Origin: Sporopachydermia quercuum
Taxonomy: Eukaryota; Ascomycota; Sporopachydermiomycetes; Sporopachydermiales; Sporopachydermiaceae
Direction of reading: 5' to 3'
Length of the DNA stretch: 64,000 nucleotides
NCBI GenBank assembly: GCA_001599295.1
Contig: BCGN01000001.1
Location: forward strand, 1,240,001-1,304,000
The notes below the pieces were generated by a model. It saw only the letters and a program-made list of their open reading frames with translations, was not told the DNA's origin and made no database searches. Positions 13,201-23,959 of the stretch are shown here, piece after piece. The stretch's first letter is position 1. Each line of letters opens with the position of its first letter. The translations under genes were made by a program, and so were the position numbers.

Positions 13201-14240
13201 TCCACCCTCATTTACCCACTTCAGCATTTTATGACAATTAGTTAAAACATAGTTGGTTATAAGTGAAATTACTGGCAAGCTCTGAATTGATAACCCAATC
13301 AACTAACCCAATAAACTAACCCAAAAATACCAAACTAATTTCCAAAGTAAATAAAATACTTTAATAGAGTCTAATTAAAAGTGTTGTCGAATTTGAGCTT
13401 ATGAGCTTAATCAATCAAATAATTTATATAAGGCTAAGCAAACTGTTCCCCCGGATTAACTCATGTAAAGTTTGATTGAATTATTCCGCTAGTCTCACTA
13501 TCATTGAATTAGTAAGAAAGAGCTAAATATCATCGATAAATGATAATCCATGAATCAATTAGTTAATATAAGTACATGTCATTCAAAGCATCTAAACAAA
13601 TTGCTTAGTGATAAATAGTACAATCAATTAATTGTACATTATAATCCAAATGGCCTCTTCCTGAATTTATATGAGAACTACTTTCAACTCAAAAAAGACA
13701 ACAGAAAATGGCTACACTGAGCTGTGGACTATCACTGAAGGGATTTTGTTATTTGGTTAGCTTTGTTTTAATTACCGACTGAATTGCTATCGCTGATAAT
13801 AAATTCATCTATCTTTACATATGGAGTTAAATTGAACCTACAGGAGCACCCCAAGTGTTCCATCATCAATCCAAAAATGCGATGTTCATTGAACAAATAA
13901 TACTTCAAAGTAACAGAAAAGTACAATCGAATCATCGTAGAATCGTCATAGAACCACTTGATCTAGAGTAGTGTTCTTATATTAATAAACTCTTTTCAAA
14001 GAATAGTTCAGTTTATTTTTCCCGCTTAATGAAAAGAAGAAACTACCCACATTATTGTACACCCCAGTTGTTTACTTCTTTTTGTGCAAGAGTTCTGAAC
14101 TTCCTTGGAATAAATGCATTTGTAGCACCATCTCCTTAGGCATATCAACTAGAAAGCTCTCATACTTTGTGAGAAATCACATTACTATATTATTCTACTA
14201 TCTCTTTCAACGCAACCATCGTATTCAACGTACGAACCTT

Positions 14241-14289
14241 CCCCAGAAATTATCGCGAGATAACCCCAGAGAACCCCAGAGAACCCCAG
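14241..14289 (-). promoter_or_regulatory. Four CTGGGG sites, three in 10-bp phase, far upstream of XYL1
   Basis: CCCCAG occurs at 14241, 14264, 14274 and 14284; the last three are in perfect tandem copies of GAACCCCAGA. On the minus strand each is CTGGGG, the Mig1/CreA core; the 14241 copy has an AT-rich 5' flank. The cluster is about 1.57 kb upstream of the XYL1 ATG. The one-turn spacing would put bound proteins on one face of the helix. Binding is inferred. Confidence 0.4.
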
Positions 14290-15689
14290 AAACGCTTTAG
14301 TCTAAACAAAGTTCTTGCTTATTTATCCTCTACGGGTTGCAATTGCAATAAAGTTACTATGCCAAACTTTATTGATAATATTTTAAGTTCATACTTATGT
14401 AGGGCAAACAGGAGATTACATGAAATTGCATATGATAAGAATTATGTTATCAGATACTACCTACATTATTAAGTTAAGGTTGAAGCTACGTACGTGCATG
14501 TGGAGTTGTTAAGTCTGAATGATAGAATAACGCCACTCGAATGTGATTGCAGATATGATTGTTATTACATGACAAGAAAGAAAGAAGATAATAACACAAA
14601 GGTAGTATCTCTGGATAAAGAAAGATCTATAGGCTATTATAGACCATAACAACATAGATTAGAAAGTATCAAAAAAATAGGAGAAGTAGCTGTAAAGCGA
14701 TTGGGAAGTACCTCCTCTACGTTTTACATAGCTAAAAAGGATTAATATAGAAACTTAGGCTTCTATGATATATTTTGTATACATAATTACTTAATAAACT
14801 CAGAACTTTTAAGGACAACGCTTCTCAGTATTGCACGGGTCAATTAATCAACCTTCCATGTACTCACATTGAATTATTTCCGAGCTTATTAAAATGAACA
14901 TAACTTTAAAGTTCGATTAAACCCGGTGACTGATAATCCTTCAAGTGCCATTTTCTCCATCCTTATACTAAGAATCAGAAGAAAAAGACTCCGATAAGTT
15001 CCTCCTGACCTATTACAAAGAAATATTTCTTTTTTAACTTTTTTGGTCTGACATCTTTTGTGGGGTTTCTGATATTTGTCTATTGCTAAGGCTCTTAATA
15101 CTTTTGACACCTTGTTGAATAGAGTTTACCAGTCTGAAGAATAAACCCGAGATTCTTTTGTCGCTATTAGAACAATTCGCAAATCATGTACTGTCATCTT
15201 AGAGAGAGGGATTTAGTGAAGAAGCTCCATAAATCAACTATTAGCGTATTCTATATCGAGGTTATATGTTCAATCAATAGTGTGCCATTATCACTCTTTG
15301 GTCAGTTTATCTTTCTTAAGTCAAGAAGAAGATTAAAGTTCAAAAACACGGAGTAATTAGGTATTTTTTATACCTTATCCCCAAATCTAACCTTACCGGA
15401 ATAATACTCTTACTTGTGATGCTCAAGTGCCCTAACAATAAAATCAGTCCGGGGTAAAATATCCAAAACTTTTTCCGAACTAAGCACCAAACAGCCAACA
15501 TTTTGATGCCTTTAAAGCCTGTATCCCTAAGAAGTGACATACAAATCTAGCACCCCGTCTATAGTACTCGAATAATCTTTCAACTCATAATAGAGCCTAA
15601 AGTTCAAATCTCGCTAACGTCTCCGTACTAATCCACCCATTGTCACTCACTCATTCAAAAAGGAGGACTACATAGAGAATTTATTATTA

Positions 15690-15697
15690 TATATAAA
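15690..15697 (+). promoter_or_regulatory. TATA box of XYL1
   Basis: TATATAAA sits 159 bp upstream of the XYL1 ATG, a normal distance for a strongly regulated yeast gene. The 60 bp before the ATG are A/T/C-rich and free of ATG in the last stretch, consistent with an mRNA leader. Confidence 0.55.
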
Positions 15698-15855
15698 GGC
15701 ATAGAGTTCCAAAAAATAGACCTATATACCCTTGAAAGATTCCTTGTTTGCTACTAATAGTTTTCTGGTTCTTCCCATTTTTACCTTGCCTACTAATAGA
15801 TCACTGTTGATTAATATCTATAGACTGTAATACTACTAAATTATACACTTTAAAA

Positions 15856-16827
15856 ATGACTGCTGCTGAATCATACACAGTTCTTCCATCAGGATCTAAA
15901 ATGCCATTGATTGGCTTGGGTACTTGGAAGATCCCCACCGAAAAGGTCGCCGATACTGTCTACAACGCTATCAAAATTGGTTACCGTCTTTTTGATGGTG
16001 CTGAAGATTACGGCAACGAGAACTTATGCGGTGAAGGTGTCAAGAGAGCAATTGACGAAGGTATCGTTAAAAGAGAAGATCTGTTCATCACTTCCAAGTT
16101 ATGGAATACTTTTCACCATCCTGATCACGTCATTGATGCTTGTAAGAGATCTTTGGAAGATTGGGGCTTAGAATACTTTGATTTATTCTTGATTCATTTC
16201 CCCATTTCTTTGAAGTATGTTGATCCTGCAGTTAGATACCCTCCTGGCTGGAACTACGACGTTGAAAAAGGCACCATTGAATTCGAAGACGTTCCAATCA
16301 TTGATACCTGGAGAGCTATGGAGAAATTAGTTGAATTGGGGCTCGTCAAGAACATTGGTGTTTCTAACTTTTCTGGTGGTCTTCTTTATGACCTTATGAG
16401 ATCAGCTACTATCAAACCTGCTTCTTTACAAATTGAACACCATCCTTATTTAGTTCAAAAGCCTTTAGTTGATTACGCTTTAAAGAGTGGAATTGCTGTC
16501 ACTGGTTACTCCACTTTTGGACCTGCTTCTTACATTCAATTAGATCACGGTCAAGGTGTCGCCAGAGTTACTGAGTTGGAACCAATTAAGAAGATTGCTG
16601 AGAAATACAACAAGAGTCCTGCTCAAGTCGTCTTAAGATGGGCTACTCAAAGAGGTATTCATGTTAACCCCATGTCGACAACTGAGAAGTACTTAAAGGA
16701 GAATCTCAATACATTAGATTTCAACCTCACTGAAGAAGAATTATCAACAATCAGTGGTTATGATAGGAACTTCAGATTCAACGATCCTTATGACTGGCCA
16801 CCAACTGGTTTACCTATTTTTGTTTAA
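15856..16827 (+). CDS. XYL1: D-xylose reductase (aldo-keto reductase), atypical coenzyme pocket
   Basis: This 323-residue cytosolic enzyme reduces D-xylose to xylitol, the first step of the fungal xylose pathway. It is an aldo-keto reductase barrel of normal length with the catalytic tetrad Asp47, Tyr52, Lys81 and His114. It has the xylose-reductase signatures FDGAEDY (46-52), REDLFITSKLWN (73-84), LIHFPISLKYV (112-122) and the C-terminal RFNDPYDW (307-314). The usual coenzyme motif IPKSNxxxR is replaced by NPMSTTEKY (271-279): Met, Thr and Tyr stand where Lys270, Asn272 and Arg276 of the S. stipitis enzyme bind the NADPH phosphate. I infer reduced NADPH use and NADH preference. The start is supported by the TATA box upstream and by N-terminal alignment. 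Codon 76 is CTG at a conserved Leu. Confidence 0.95.
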   Translation: MTAAESYTVLPSGSKMPLIGLGTWKIPTEKVADTVYNAIKIGYRLFDGAEDYGNENLCGEGVKRAIDEGIVKREDLFITSKLWNTFHHPDHVIDACKRSLEDWGLEYFDLFLIHFPISLKYVDPAVRYPPGWNYDVEKGTIEFEDVPIIDTWRAMEKLVELGLVKNIGVSNFSGGLLYDLMRSATIKPASLQIEHHPYLVQKPLVDYALKSGIAVTGYSTFGPASYIQLDHGQGVARVTELEPIKKIAEKYNKSPAQVVLRWATQRGIHVNPMSTTEKYLKENLNTLDFNLTEEELSTISGYDRNFRFNDPYDWPPTGLPIFV

Positions 16828-17620
16828 AAAGGTAAATGAATTTTGGTGAGATTAATGAGTTTAGATAATACATACTTATAATACATACTTATAAATTAAA
16901 TGACATTTTATGATTATTTGATTAATTGAATGTAGAAAAATAGAGCAGTAGTCGATTAAACTGGGATCACCACAGGCAAGACAAGGAGGGAAACTTAGTT
17001 TTTCATTGTATTTGTGTTCAGGTGAAATTCTAAGAAACATATCATTAAGATGTGATTACGCTATGTTTATAATATGTTTACATGAATGATCATTCAACCA
17101 ATTTATATTTTCTGTATCCTATTTTCATCCCTTTTGCAATTTCAGAAATTCAAACGGATTATAAGTTCTGATAGCGAGTGCTAAAAACAGTAGGAGATGA
17201 ATGCATGACTTAAATTCTTGAATCCTTAGAGAGCTTGAATGTGATCTGACGTCTTAGAATGAAAAATCATACTACAGAATTTTTGTGTTCTACTTAAGTG
17301 CTATTAAAGATCTCATTATAGAATCATTTTACACGTTTGATGAACTTGTATTTGTTCTTAATCATTACGAAAGAAAGGAAGGAATGCCATCATATCATAA
17401 ACTCATNTCATCTCATCTCATCTCATCTGACCGTTGATCTAACAGACTCCAACAGATCACATACTTTTATAGTACTGACAGAAACTACGAATACGATCCT
17501 ACATCATACTCCATATTTTCATTCATTTATTCATATAAACAACTTATCTCATAAATACAAATAAATATATACGTACACATTACATACACATATCTCATCA
17601 TCTAATTCTATGCAACAAAT
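16828..17620. other. Convergent spacer between XYL1 and XYL2
   Basis: About 790 bp holding the two 3' ends. AT-rich, with the TCATC microsatellite at 17403-17427. A 75-codon frame at 17337-17564 runs through the microsatellite and is not gene-like. Confidence 0.6.
17403..17427. repeat. TCATC pentanucleotide microsatellite
   Basis: Five tandem TCATC units, the first with an unresolved base at 17407. Located in the 3' region shared by XYL1 and XYL2. The N inside the array suggests allelic difference or assembly ambiguity. Confidence 0.8.
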
Positions 17621-18688
17621 TTACTCAGGTCCATCAATGATAAGCTTAATAGCCTTTCCTTGTAGAACGGTCTTGAAGCCTTCTTCACATTCATCAAACT
17701 TGATTCTATGAGTGACAAGCTTTTTAACATCAATCTTACCAGAAGCAATTAATTCGACAGCACGTGGATAATCACCATCATAGTATCTGAATGAGCCCTT
17801 GAGAGTCAATTCCTTAGCAGCAACTTGAGCAATTGGGAAATTGACTTCATCTTTACCCATACCAGCTTGAACCATGACACCACCAGCTTTCAAAACATGG
17901 ACTGCAGCAGCAATTGAAGATTCAGCACCAGAACATTCCAAAGCAACGGTTGGCTTGAATCCGAGTTGAGCTTCAATCTTCTTAGCAGTTTCAACAGCGC
18001 TGTCATTCTTATCAACAACGTAACCATCAGTGGCGCCGAAATCTAAAGCAAACTTGACTCTGCTCTCAACGATATCAACAATTGCAACTCTGGTAGCACC
18101 ATAAGCCTTAGCTGTCGCAGCACATAATAAACCAATGGGACCAGCCCCGAATACAACGACTTTTGACCCAAAAGTGACGCCCGCAAGTCTATTAACGTGA
18201 ATACCAACTGATAGAGGTTCAACTAATGCACCCTCTTCTAATGAAACATTTTCTGGTAATTTAACACAGAAATCTTCCGGTAATAAATAAAATCTGGCTA
18301 ATGTTCCGTCATAAGGAGGAGTAGCAGCAAATGCCATATGAGGGCATAAGTTATATTTACCGGCTTTATATTCTTCAGAGTACCTTGATGGAATACCTGG
18401 TTCCATGGCGACTCTATCGCCAACTTTCAATGATGTAACTGCTGATCCAACTTCTGTGATAATACCTGCTGATTCATGACCAAGAACCATTGGTGCTTTA
18501 ACAATAAAATCACCAATTGATCCATGGGTATAGTAATGAACATCTGAACCGCAGATACCAGTCTTCTTCACTTCTACTTTAACATAGTGAGGATCCTTAA
18601 TTTCAGGAATTGGTCTATCTTCATAAGTTACATCATGAACCTTTTTAAGGACAAATGATGGATTTTTCATTGATTTGATATCGGTCAT
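17621..18688 (-). CDS. XYL2: NAD+-type xylitol dehydrogenase
   Basis: This 355-residue zinc medium-chain dehydrogenase oxidises xylitol to D-xylulose, the second pathway step. The catalytic zinc site is Cys46, His71 and Glu72 (GICGSDVHYY, GHESAG), with Glu157 in LVEPLSVG. The coenzyme fold is GAGPIG (181-186) followed by Asp205 at the end of the second strand (VAIVDI); this aspartate accepts the NAD ribose hydroxyls and excludes NADP. The four-cysteine structural-zinc lobe of many family members is missing (PSRYSEEYKAGKYNLCPHM), as in S. stipitis Xyl2. L-arabinitol dehydrogenase and sorbitol dehydrogenase are the near alternatives, but PSRYSEEYKAG and the neighbours favour xylitol dehydrogenase. 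It shares a 2.2-kb divergent promoter region with XYL3. Confidence 0.94.
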   Translation of the reverse strand: MTDIKSMKNPSFVLKKVHDVTYEDRPIPEIKDPHYVKVEVKKTGICGSDVHYYTHGSIGDFIVKAPMVLGHESAGIITEVGSAVTSLKVGDRVAMEPGIPSRYSEEYKAGKYNLCPHMAFAATPPYDGTLARFYLLPEDFCVKLPENVSLEEGALVEPLSVGIHVNRLAGVTFGSKVVVFGAGPIGLLCAATAKAYGATRVAIVDIVESRVKFALDFGATDGYVVDKNDSAVETAKKIEAQLGFKPTVALECSGAESSIAAAVHVLKAGGVMVQAGMGKDEVNFPIAQVAAKELTLKGSFRYYDGDYPRAVELIASGKIDVKKLVTHRIKFDECEEGFKTVLQGKAIKLIIDGPE

Positions 18689-20863
18689 TTTTAATAAGGA
18701 CTTTTAGTGATAATTATTCAGTTAGTAGGTTATTATTAGCAACTAAGCATTCGAACTACTAAGCAACAAACAATCGAATGAAGAGAACAATCAATTGACA
18801 ACCTAAGCGTAAAAATGTGGGAGAGACAGGTTTTTATGTTATTGAAATTGAAAATCTATCTCATACGAATAAGAGTTGAAAAAATTAATAAGGGAATTTC
18901 TTTCAATTGATGATGTGGTTCCAACTTGAGCTGTGAATGATAGATGATGTTATAGCTATCAGGCAGCATTCCTTTGTTCAGTATACTTTGATGTACGTAT
19001 GGGATAATAGGGAGAAATAGCAGGTTAAAATGTTTAATTTGTAGGTAGAGCTAATAAGATTCGGCATAGAGTGACTAAAACAAGTGAAGTTCAGAGTATA
19101 ATTGCCATTTTAATGTACTGATCGACTGTATAGAACAAGAGAAGTGGGTAAAATAAGGATGAGTTACTAGAAATGAATATGTTGGCTGGGTTAATTGATG
19201 TAATAGAAGGGAATAGATGGGGATGAGGATGTTATACTACACGGAACAATTGTTAGAACTGTAAATAGGAAATGATTACTTTGCTTCAGGTAGTTCCTTC
19301 CATTTTTTTCATTTCGAAGCAAAGTGCTACCGAATACTGTTTGAATAGTTTATGATGACGAAGAAGATAGGATGCACTTATTCTCATGTGGTTATACTGT
19401 AACCAACTAAACAAAGAAGTATCTTGTCTTCGTCATGAAATAAAACACGCCTGTTCTATTTTATTACTAACGAATTATCAGATGTTAATTCACTCTGTAT
19501 GAGAGATTTGGTTTTCTTCTTTTAGCTTCAACTTGTTACCTACGATCTCCTTCCCCGTTGCCAAATATCTTCTTGCCACACAATCAAACCAATATTCATC
19601 ATAAAACCAAGAAAATCAACGATGAATCCATTTTATCGATACATTTTCGATCATTTTGCTACCTCTTGAATGTATATTTTCTTCACAAATATCTCTTGTA
19701 TAAGTTGTTTTCCCACGCCTTGTTAGCAAACTTTAATAAGATAAGCCAAACCTTAATACCGGAGACAATGAGCTTTAGATATCGCTACAGTTTCTAGTTT
19801 GTGGAATGAGACGTGAAACTGTAATTACTTATTTTAGGCATACATCCGGATTATCTTTGTATAAACCCGACCCGAGAAACTTAGCTATATGTATATTTTT
19901 CATCCCTTCAAGCATGATTCTTTCTTTGCTCATTGATTCTTATCCTACGCGTTCTATAGAAACAAAAGCAAACACAAGTGATTCTATGAAAAACGAGAAT
20001 TCCGGGATAAATAACGGAGAAATTAAGCAAACATCATTCTTTATTTTTTTTCCTTATGTCAATATTATCCTACTTAAGTTGGACTGTAATACTCTATCCA
20101 CATCAACAATCATGTCATGTGTTCTATTCATCACCCACCCTCTAGAACCAACTGTAATCTCAACCCCAGAATTGAACCCCCTAGTCACTGAGCTACCCAA
20201 AAATTCGGGTGTTTCCAGGAAATAAAGCCTGGATTTTAAATTCAAATATCCACTCTTTTGATTCTCTGCTCACTTCCCTTCCTATGTTTCTTACCGTTAG
20301 TCATTTTCATTGACTTCGGAATATTTTATAAAGTTAAAGTTCAAGCTTGCCCGACAATCAATTTAATCAGGTTAAGACTTTTAGCCTGGTTGCTATTAAG
20401 GGTATAACTGTATATGGTTCGTTCTACGAGTAGCTATGAATATGTATTATCGGTACAACTAATTCCTANTGTTCTTTATATTTCGACTGGGAAAAGGATA
20501 ACTACCAATTTAAATGCTGGTTAATCCTTTCAATAGCTGCAGTTTCGAATCAGTCACGGAAAGATAGGAATAGCAAGCCAATTGAATATATACTTGGTTC
20601 GCTGAATAGTAACCTAATATGAAAACCAAAGCGATTGAAACTACAACAAGTACGAATGTATGAAGAATCAGTTTATTGGACTACATTCAATCAAAGAAAC
20701 TAGAAGGAAATTGATTGATATTGTTAATTCTTTCCAATTGAATTATCAACAACTTACCAATAATCTGCAAAAACCCTGCAATATTCTACAAAACTCTGCA
20801 CAACTTTCATACAAAATCTGCACATATCCGCACATATCCTGCATCAGAAATCCGTGACTCACG
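18689..20863. promoter_or_regulatory. Divergent promoter region XYL2 / XYL3
   Basis: The 2.2 kb between the two ATGs contains no convincing gene; a 139-codon plus-strand frame at 19806-20225 has no recognisable domain and poor codon bias. It holds one Mig1-like CCCCAG (20164-20169, CTGGGG with AT-rich flank on the minus strand) and one TTAGCC (20381-20386, the XlnR core GGCTAA on the minus strand, about 480 bp upstream of XYL3). TGACTCA, the Gcn4/AP-1 heptamer, ends 3 bp before the XYL3 ATG (20855-20861). Roles are inferred only. Confidence 0.5.
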
Positions 20864-22609
20864 ATGACTGACCTCTTCCTTGGATTCGACTTATCAACGC
20901 AACAAATAAAAGCAGTTGTTGTTGATGAAAATCTAAAGCAATTCTATCAGAACTTTGTGGAATTTGATTCCGACACCCCAAGCTATAATGTGTCAAAAGG
21001 AGTCTATAAAAACTCAGCCGACAATTCAGTTTATGCTCCAGTTGCAATGTGGATAGATGCTTTAGAGATCCTATTAACCAAAATGAAAAATGATTCGTTC
21101 CCTTTCAATCGAGTGAAAGCTATCTCTGGAGCTTGTCAGCAACATGGATCTGTTTTCTGGTCAAAAGGNGCTGAAGAAATCCTCCATGATCTTAACCCAA
21201 ATGTGCCTTTGACTCCACAACTTTCTCCAAACGCTTTGGCTCATAAATATAGTCCTAATTGGCAAGATCATAGTACTCCTACTGAATGCGCTGAATTTGA
21301 AGCAGCCGTTGGTGGAGCCGAGGAATTATGCAAAATAACAGGCTCTAAAGCTCACCATAGATTCACTGGTCCTCAAATCCTCAAATTCAAAACTCAACAT
21401 CCTGATAGGTACGCTTCAACTTCTCGTATCGCTTTAGTATCATCATTCCTTACATCAATATTTCTAGGCAAACTTGCACCATTGGATATTTCCGATGTGT
21501 GCGGGATGAATCTATGGGATATTAAGAAATCTGAATGGTTGGATCCTATTATCACATTGACTGCTGGCTCTTCCGATGCGAGTATCAAGCAAGAATTGCT
21601 TGATAAATTAGGNCCAGTTGATAAATCACCAGAAAAATCATTAGGAACCATTTCCAAGTACTTTATCGAAAGATACGGATTCCCGGAAGACTGTGCTATA
21701 TCTAGTTTCACTGGTGACAATCCAGGAACTATTCTAGCTTTGCCTTTACAATCATCAGATCTGATGATATCTTTAGGTACATCAACAACTGTTCTATTAA
21801 CAACCGATCAATATGTTCCTAATGCATCATATCATGTATTTGGGCACCCTACAACTAAGGGTCTGTATATGGGTATGGTTTGCTACTGCAATGGTTCACT
21901 TGCAAGGGAGGAAGTTCGCAATGATATTAACAGTAAGTACAACATTAATGCTCCTCATCATTCGCCTATTAAATGGGAGAAGTTCAATCAGTTGGCTCTA
22001 TCAACACCAGCTTTTGGCAAAAAAAGTGGAGATTCACTTGCAAAGCTCGGAATTTATTTTCCATTAGCAGAAATAGTTCCAGATGCTGCTGCTGGTATTC
22101 ATCGTTATGAGTTTGACGACCAATCAAAGGATAAAGAATTCACTCTGGAAACAGATAATACATTGTGGAGTTTGCCTGATGATGATGCAAGAGCTATTAT
22201 TGAATCCCAAGCATTAAGCATGAGACTCCGAGCCGGCTCAATGCTTTCAGGAGAATCTGGCGATGCAAGACCCGGAAGATTGTTTTTCGTTGGAGGAGCA
22301 AGTAAGAATGAAGCTTTATGTAAAGTCATGTCTGAAGTTCTAGCCCCAAAACACGGTAGTTGGAGAGTTGAATTAGCAAATGCTTGTGCAACTGGTGCTG
22401 CCTATAAAGCAGCCTGGGTCGGATTATATAAACCTGGTTGGAGTTTTCAAGATATGATGAATGAGAAGTTTGATATGAATGAAGAAGGTCTCATTGCTAG
22501 AATTGACGGTGATGTTACCGATGAGCAAAGGCAGAATAATTGGAATACTTATGCTATTGGGGTTGAAGCTTTGGAGAAAGCTGAAGAATTATTACCGCAG
22601 AGTGTTTGA
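20864..22609 (+). CDS. XYL3: D-xylulokinase (FGGY family)
   Basis: This 581-residue cytosolic kinase phosphorylates D-xylulose to D-xylulose 5-phosphate, feeding the pentose phosphate pathway. FGGY carbohydrate-kinase signatures are GFDLSTQQIK (7-16, phosphate loop 1), QQHGSVFW (92-99, sugar contact), NWQDHST (132-138), the catalytic-base motif TGDNPGT with Asp285, SLGTSTT (303-309, phosphate loop 2), CYCNGSLAREE and FFVGGASKNE near the C-terminus. Length matches yeast Xyl3/Xks1 (around 600). Two ambiguous bases, 21169 and 21613, both fall on the third base of Gly codons and do not change the protein. The ATG at 20864 gives the family-typical short N-terminus before GFDLSTQ. Confidence 0.96.
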   Translation: MTDLFLGFDLSTQQIKAVVVDENLKQFYQNFVEFDSDTPSYNVSKGVYKNSADNSVYAPVAMWIDALEILLTKMKNDSFPFNRVKAISGACQQHGSVFWSKXAEEILHDLNPNVPLTPQLSPNALAHKYSPNWQDHSTPTECAEFEAAVGGAEELCKITGSKAHHRFTGPQILKFKTQHPDRYASTSRIALVSSFLTSIFLGKLAPLDISDVCGMNLWDIKKSEWLDPIITLTAGSSDASIKQELLDKLXPVDKSPEKSLGTISKYFIERYGFPEDCAISSFTGDNPGTILALPLQSSDLMISLGTSTTVLLTTDQYVPNASYHVFGHPTTKGLYMGMVCYCNGSLAREEVRNDINSKYNINAPHHSPIKWEKFNQLALSTPAFGKKSGDSLAKLGIYFPLAEIVPDAAAGIHRYEFDDQSKDKEFTLETDNTLWSLPDDDARAIIESQALSMRLRAGSMLSGESGDARPGRLFFVGGASKNEALCKVMSEVLAPKHGSWRVELANACATGAAYKAAWVGLYKPGWSFQDMMNEKFDMNEEGLIARIDGDVTDEQRQNNWNTYAIGVEALEKAEELLPQSV

Positions 22610-23959
22610 TTTATGAATTTAACAGCTTTACTTTGTTTTGGTTTCAAAGCATTATATTGAAAATGTATATAAGTATAAATATGAATATGAATATGAATAA
22701 GTAAAGTTATAAGTATAATAGATAATGAACTANTAGATAATGAACTGAATTATGATATAGGATATTACAGAGAAGAAAGTGCATGAGAAAAGTAGATAAC
22801 AGGGAGGGTTAGTTCTGTCCTTTTAATGTTCTTTTATTTTATGTTATCTCATTGTTTCTTACAACGTAGCACAATAGTACATATGTATGCTACATTCAGC
22901 ACCTTTAACGAGTAAATATCTGACTCTTTTACCTAAAAATTTCTAANCTATCTTATCAATAAATACATTAATACAAGAAATGAGTATTTGACTACTGATA
23001 CTTAAATGCTTTACATCGTTTCTGTGGTAGGCCCTCTGCGAGACAAAGTGCATCATGTAACTTGTTATTATGAAACAAAGGTAAAGCAGTAAGTGCAAAC
23101 ATAAGAAAAGGAATAAACAAACTCAAGAGAAAAGTAGATGATATAGAGCCTGATATTGTTTAAGGAGATGTAGTGAATCAAAACCATAGCTTGTTTCTCG
23201 AAAGAACAAAAATGTACTTCCCAGGCATTTAATCTCAGAAAAGGAGCATCCAACATCACCAACAAGCGCAGATATGCGGACATCTTGATGCATTAAAGGA
23301 TATGGATGGCTTTTGAATTAGTCAGTCTAGATGTTTTTATATCATTTAGTGGACAGTTTCAATAATAAGTGGCAAGTGCAGGGTGCAAAATCATAGAAAT
23401 GAATATGTCACAGGACCTTGGAAAATCACCATATAGAATTGTAAGGAAGTATGAAGATAAGGTATGTTGTTGAAAAGGAAAGAGCCAATAAAGGAATTGT
23501 CTGGGTCGGATTGGAATGGTTTAATGAATTGGCGATTGAAACGGTATTGATGAAATGATTCTGTTGAAATCAACCTGGAAATGAATTATCTTTGAAGTGT
23601 TTATGTTTCTCCTTACTTTATACATTTAAAACATGGTAACATAATCTAACCAAAACTTGAATAGAATCCTTCAAGCTCTGCTGAGGTAAATAGAGCCCGT
23701 CTCTCGTTTTCAAAATAGCATTTTTCCCATAGGGATTTCATAGATCTCATTATTCTCTTAATCTGGGTCAACTGATAGAACTTTTCACTGCATTGTTGTT
23801 ACATACTTTACTTTCATCTCCACAGTTCATCATTATTATATATTAGTTCTTATCTATATTACATTACACTCAACACCTTATGCCTATTAATTTTAAATAC
23901 TATCTACAAATACCCTCGCCAGTTTGGTCATCATATACCAAATATACCCTAGGCAGAAT
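22610..23959. other. Convergent spacer between XYL3 and the regulator gene
   Basis: About 1.35 kb containing two 3' ends and no recognisable gene. Three ATGAAT hexamers lie at 22681-22698 and a 15-bp tandem duplication at 22719-22748. Minus-strand frames at 23068-23283 and 23391-23573 are short and featureless. Confidence 0.55.
22719..22748. repeat. 15-bp tandem duplication
   Basis: TAGATAATGAACT is present at 22719-22731 and again at 22734-22746, separated by two bases of which one is unresolved (22733). Probably a recent slippage duplication downstream of XYL3; the N may mark an allele that differs in copy number. Confidence 0.7.

Larger units (their letters stand above)
9306..15855. other. 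6.5-kb gene-free region between transporter B and XYL1
   Basis: No frame above 88 codons and no family resemblance. It is the shared divergent upstream region of transporter B (minus) and XYL1 (plus). It holds one CCCCAG at 10268-10273 flanked by AT-rich DNA, a dense CCCCAG cluster at 14241-14289, and the XYL1 TATA box. For a yeast this is a very long promoter region; it could also hide a non-coding RNA, but nothing in the sequence proves that. Confidence 0.6.

Noticed and set aside
12484-19853. CCGGATTA octamer at 12484, 13451 and 19846 as a cluster-specific motif
   Set aside because: Three copies in long spacers are not clearly above chance, and they are absent from the immediate promoters.
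19806-20225. 139-codon open frame in the XYL2/XYL3 spacer
   Set aside because: No recognisable domain, no codon bias, overlapped by an antisense frame, and located in an expected promoter region.
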